Below are positions 62,101 to 64,000 of a stretch of 64,000 nt of DNA, piece after piece. This DNA comes from Flavobacterium sp. Root935 (GTDB lineage Bacteria; Bacteroidota; Bacteroidia; Flavobacteriales; Flavobacteriaceae): contig NZ_LMJL01000007.1 in the NCBI RefSeq assembly GCF_001429295.1, positions 360,550 through 424,549 on the forward strand. The letters run 5' to 3'. Each line of letters starts with the position of its first letter. Positions within the stretch are counted from its first letter, which is position 1. The notes under the pieces are model-generated. The model ran no database searches. It had not been told where the DNA came from and worked only from the letters and a program-made list of their open reading frames with translations. Position numbers and translations under genes: made by a program.

Positions 62101-62314
62101 GGCTTTTGCTTTCATTTTAGGCGTTGTTCCGTTGTTAACGGCGAGCGGCGCTGGAGCACAAGCCAGAAAAGTAATGGGAATGACGGTTTTTAGCGGAATG
62201 CTTGTCGCCACTATTTTAGGTGTATGTTTGATTCCGGTTTTATTTGTATTTATTGAAACATTCGGAAAGAAAAAATCTGAGGAAATCGATGAACCTAAAG
62301 AGGAAGAAAAATGA
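59168..62314 (+). CDS. RND efflux pump permease (HAE1 type)
   Basis: A 1048-residue inner-membrane drug/proton antiporter like AcrB. Twelve helices in two halves, with two large periplasmic loops (about 35-335 and 565-870). The proton-relay pair Asp408-Asp409 is in GIVVDDAIVVVE, and the helix-10 partner Lys in GLAAKNAILIVEFA. The opening MDNFFVRRPIVAIVLS and the late IGLVMLIGLAAKN are typical of HAE1. The substrate range cannot be read from sequence. It overlaps the outer-membrane gene by 4 bp (ATGA). Confidence 0.96.
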   Translation: MDNFFVRRPIVAIVLSIFIVLIGGLSILSTPIAQYPEIAPPLVQVSTSYRGANALNVEQAVATPIEQKVNGVENMLYMQSTNTGDGSMTLSITFDMGTDLDNATMLTQNRVAEATNKLPNDVKTTGVTTKKSLSMPMLILSLYSPNKTFDNNFLTNYASINLVDALARIKGVGEVTLYGGSNYAMRIWVKPDIMAKYNLTVPDIIKSIQEQNAIAPGGKFGAPPATDNNEFTYNVMLKDRLVNPEDFENIILKSNISNQQVRLKDIGTVTLGTESYASVAKLNGNPAGTIGIKQMPGSNALEVAENVKNTIEQLSKRFPQDLKYAVSLDTTLAISEGINEIMHTLVEAIILVIIVVFIFLQNWRATLIPLLTVPVSLVGVFMLFPLLGFSINVLSLLGLVLAIGIVVDDAIVVVEAVMHHIEQGMSPREATNQAMREVSGPVIAIAIVLTAVFIPVALTPGITGRLYQQFAITIAISVIFSALSALTLSPALCSLLLKPNQEAKGWLGTFFKWFNVKFGAFTNRYTGFSGFLIKKTARSLIFIGIVVGVIILLGAKIPGGFVPEEDQGYMFVNIELPGASSLERTSKVIEKVEHILSKNQGVEYYTSVAGFSLIKNSVATNNGFFFVALKEWKEREQDVFQILKEVNGKVVFGIPEATVFAFGPPPITGIGNAAGFSMMLQDKEGNTPQYLFQNAQQFMAEAKKRPEIGTIRTTFNPNVPQISLDIDREKVSELNLSLSDVNLAIGASLGGQYINEFNKFGRQYIVLLQADPSFTVNPEDINKIFVRSRDNKMIPISSIATIRKESGPEFTTRFNLYRAAEIGGTPAPGFTSAEAMTALQETAAKVLPAGMGYEWANMSYQEKQAEGKGNTVFIMALFFVFLILAAQYESWKLPFSVLLGTPFAVFGAFLGLYLCRLLSPDYVNNVFAQIGLVMLIGLAAKNAILIVEFAKEEYEKGMPAKEAALYAAKLRFRPILMTAFAFILGVVPLLTASGAGAQARKVMGMTVFSGMLVATILGVCLIPVLFVFIETFGKKKSEEIDEPKEEEK

Positions 62315-63675
62315 AAAATCTAAAAATACTTTTAGCGTTATTTTTGATGGCTGTTTTTCCTTGTGGATGTATGGTTGGACCAAAATATGTCAAACCCGAA
62401 CAGCCTCAGGCAGATTCTTTCCGTTATGGCGATCAAAACAGAGATACGACAAACTCTGTAAAAACTATAAAATGGTCATCGATATTTAACGATGATGTCT
62501 TAATTGGCCTGATCGAAAAAGGAATTCAAAACAATTATGATCTCAAAATTGCGCTGGCACGTATAGAACAAGCAAGAGCCAATCTCGGAATCGCTAAAGC
62601 AGATTTATATCCTTCTTTTCAATATTCTGGTCAAGTGAATAGTGCCGAAACTATTATGCAGCCATCATCTGCATTGGCCAATATGTCTTGGGAATTGGAT
62701 TTTTGGGGAAAATACCGTCATCAGAATAAAGCTTTGCAAAATGAACTTTTAGCCACTGATGAAGCCCGAAAAGTAATTCTCTCTGATATTGTGAGCAACA
62801 TTGCCATTTCTTATTTTGAACTCCGTGATTATGACAATCAGTTGGAAATCACCATTCATACTTTAGAAACGAGACAAAAAGCATATGACATTATCAACGA
62901 ACGTTTTATAAGCGGTTACGTTGCAGAATTAGACAAAGTACAAATTGAACAGCAGGTTGCCATTGCCGAAGCCAATATTCCCGCAATCAAACGACAAATT
63001 ACAGCTTTGGAAAATTCAATTTCGATTTTGGTCGGGCAAGTTCCGCAGCCTATTCCGCGCGGAAAAACGAATAGCGAACTATTGATTTTGAATAATTTTC
63101 CAACTTCTGTTCCATCAGCTTTGTTAGAAAATCGACCAGATGTGAAACGTCAGGAATATTTATATAAAGCCGCTTATGAAAGAATCGGCGTTGCGCAGGC
63201 AATGCGCTACCCGTCATTCAACATTGCCGCAGTTGCAGGTTTTACCAGTATTGCGGTTGGAGATTTATTTAATGATGGTTCTTATTTCCAGAATGCGGGC
63301 GCTGGAGTTACAGGTCCCATTTTCAACTTCGGAAAAAACAAACGTCGTGTAGATGTTAATCGACAAATTGCGGAAGAAGTAAAATTCAGTTTCCAAAAAA
63401 CCTATTTAACCGCTATCTCGGAAGTAGAAAATTCACTTCAAAATGTGGAAATGTACAAAGAAGAATGGACAGCAAGAAATAGACAGGTCGTAGCAGCACA
63501 AAAAAACTATGATCTTTCAAACGCTAGATATTACAATGGCTATGTTTCATACTTAGAAGTTCTAGATGCACAACGATCGCTGTTTGAAGCACAATTAAGT
63601 CTCTCTCAATTAACCCAAAAACAATTAAGCTCTATGGTTCAATTGTATAAGGCATTGGGCGGAGGATGGAATTAG
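62311..63675 (+). CDS. TolC/OprM-like outer-membrane factor
   Basis: A 454-residue outer-membrane channel of the OprM/NodT type. It has a lipoprotein signal peptide with Cys18 or Cys20 as the likely lipid site (VFPCGCMVGPKYVKPE, the family opening). Two repeats of long coiled helices are visible (NNYDLKIALARIEQARANLG, and RYYNGYVSYLEVLDAQRSLF), with short beta parts for the barrel. Last gene of the efflux operon; a long repeat region follows. Confidence 0.95.
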   Translation: MKNLKILLALFLMAVFPCGCMVGPKYVKPEQPQADSFRYGDQNRDTTNSVKTIKWSSIFNDDVLIGLIEKGIQNNYDLKIALARIEQARANLGIAKADLYPSFQYSGQVNSAETIMQPSSALANMSWELDFWGKYRHQNKALQNELLATDEARKVILSDIVSNIAISYFELRDYDNQLEITIHTLETRQKAYDIINERFISGYVAELDKVQIEQQVAIAEANIPAIKRQITALENSISILVGQVPQPIPRGKTNSELLILNNFPTSVPSALLENRPDVKRQEYLYKAAYERIGVAQAMRYPSFNIAAVAGFTSIAVGDLFNDGSYFQNAGAGVTGPIFNFGKNKRRVDVNRQIAEEVKFSFQKTYLTAISEVENSLQNVEMYKEEWTARNRQVVAAQKNYDLSNARYYNGYVSYLEVLDAQRSLFEAQLSLSQLTQKQLSSMVQLYKALGGGWN

Positions 63676-64000
63676 TTTTTTTTAAGTTGCTAAGGTTCTG
63701 AGATGCTGAGGTTCTAAGTTTTTTTTATATCAGGTTATCATTCCGTAGGAATATTTCGTTTGTAGAAAAAACAATAACGATCGTCCGTATGTACGTTCGA
63801 TAGGAAGGTTTGTGTTATTGGATTGTAAAAAATCAAAATCAAACGTTCCTACGTAACGTAAAAATGATAACAATATATATTTTGCTACCGATGAAATGTT
63901 TCTACGGAACAATCAAACACAGATAATAAAAAAGAGAAGTTTAAATTTTGAAACCAGTTATCATTCCGTAGGAATGTTTCATTGGTAGAAAAATAACGAA
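63676..64000. other. Repeat-bearing intergenic region at the right end
   Basis: No gene. It begins with short degenerate repeats (tgctaaggttctgagatgctgaggttctaag at 63687-63717) and holds one copy of the composite palindrome (63740-63912) and the start of another copy (63957-64000) that runs out of the window. Confidence 0.7.
63740..63912. repeat. Composite palindromic element, copy B
   Basis: attccgtaggaat at 63740-63752 and a matching inverted end (ttttgctaccgatgaaatgtttctacggaa) near 63880-63908, with the inner palindrome acgttcctacgtaacgt at 63843-63859. Arms and cores correspond to copy A at 27967-28131, but the copy is more diverged. Another unit starts at 63963. Confidence 0.7.

Noticed and set aside
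63730..63912. 60-codon frame on minus at the right end
   Set aside because: It lies entirely within the palindromic repeat and its product shows no protein-like pattern.

Overview
The window reads as a chromosomal segment of a Flavobacterium-like member of the Bacteroidota. The support is a low G+C sequence with short A+T-rich spacers, promoters of the Bacteroidota type (-7 element TAnnTTTG, in places with an upstream TTG/TTTG), a gliding-motility lipoprotein gene (gldH), many small lipoproteins, and intergenic palindromes of the kind common in flavobacteria. There is no rRNA, tRNA, CRISPR array, prophage or intact insertion sequence. Nearly all of it is core or lineage-specific chromosome.

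Layout. 1-2155 (minus): DUF805 and TM2 membrane proteins and a D-2-hydroxyacid dehydrogenase. 2301-4495 (plus): the NhaA antiporter, a lipoprotein and a small membrane-anchored cytochrome c. 4576-14041 (minus): a long housekeeping run with proC, mgtE overlapping rsmA, a DUF4286 protein, a TPR protein, lgt, serS, a lipoprotein and a DMP19-like protein. 14262-17628: a SUKH-type protein, a PrcB-like lipoprotein, a membrane protein, a secreted DinB-fold fusion and a CDGSH protein. 18206-28202 (plus): metG, a structured leader in front of a 91-residue protein, an EamA transporter, a HAD/CAT-like pair, an OmpA-like porin, ferritin, a tiny Cys/Lys-rich protein and a DUF2461 protein.

28203-43195: a tail-less ssb (minus); then on plus an operon of a GNAT-nitrilase fusion, a zinc-ribbon protein and an M28 peptidase; an NAD-binding epimerase-like protein; a DNA-repair-flavoured run (ogt, PolB-type 3'-5' exonuclease, AlkZ-like glycosylase); a nucleoside-recognition transporter with a TNT-like protein and a lipoprotein; and class I fumarase. 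A PAS protein and DNA polymerase IV (dinB) follow on minus. 43335-57738: a metallophosphatase, an outer-membrane protein, 3-oxoacid CoA-transferase (scoAB), the ricT-gldH-PBP1A operon, an orphan Imm70-like immunity gene, a lipoprotein, a two-gene ankyrin operon with a lipoprotein, and trhO. 58004-63675: a complete RND efflux operon (adaptor, pump, outer-membrane factor).

The least ordinary items are: the 5' structured RNA at about 20531-20655; a TNT-like NAD-glycohydrolase-fold protein that appears to lack a catalytic Gln (38280-38957); the ogt/exonuclease/AlkZ-like run; a TrhO with an extra C-terminal barrel; a TTG-started Cys-rich small protein with its own promoter; and several composite palindromic repeats that look like REP/BIME-type elements. 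I did not find a clear new defence or mobile system. Functional statements rest on motifs read by eye, not on database searches.
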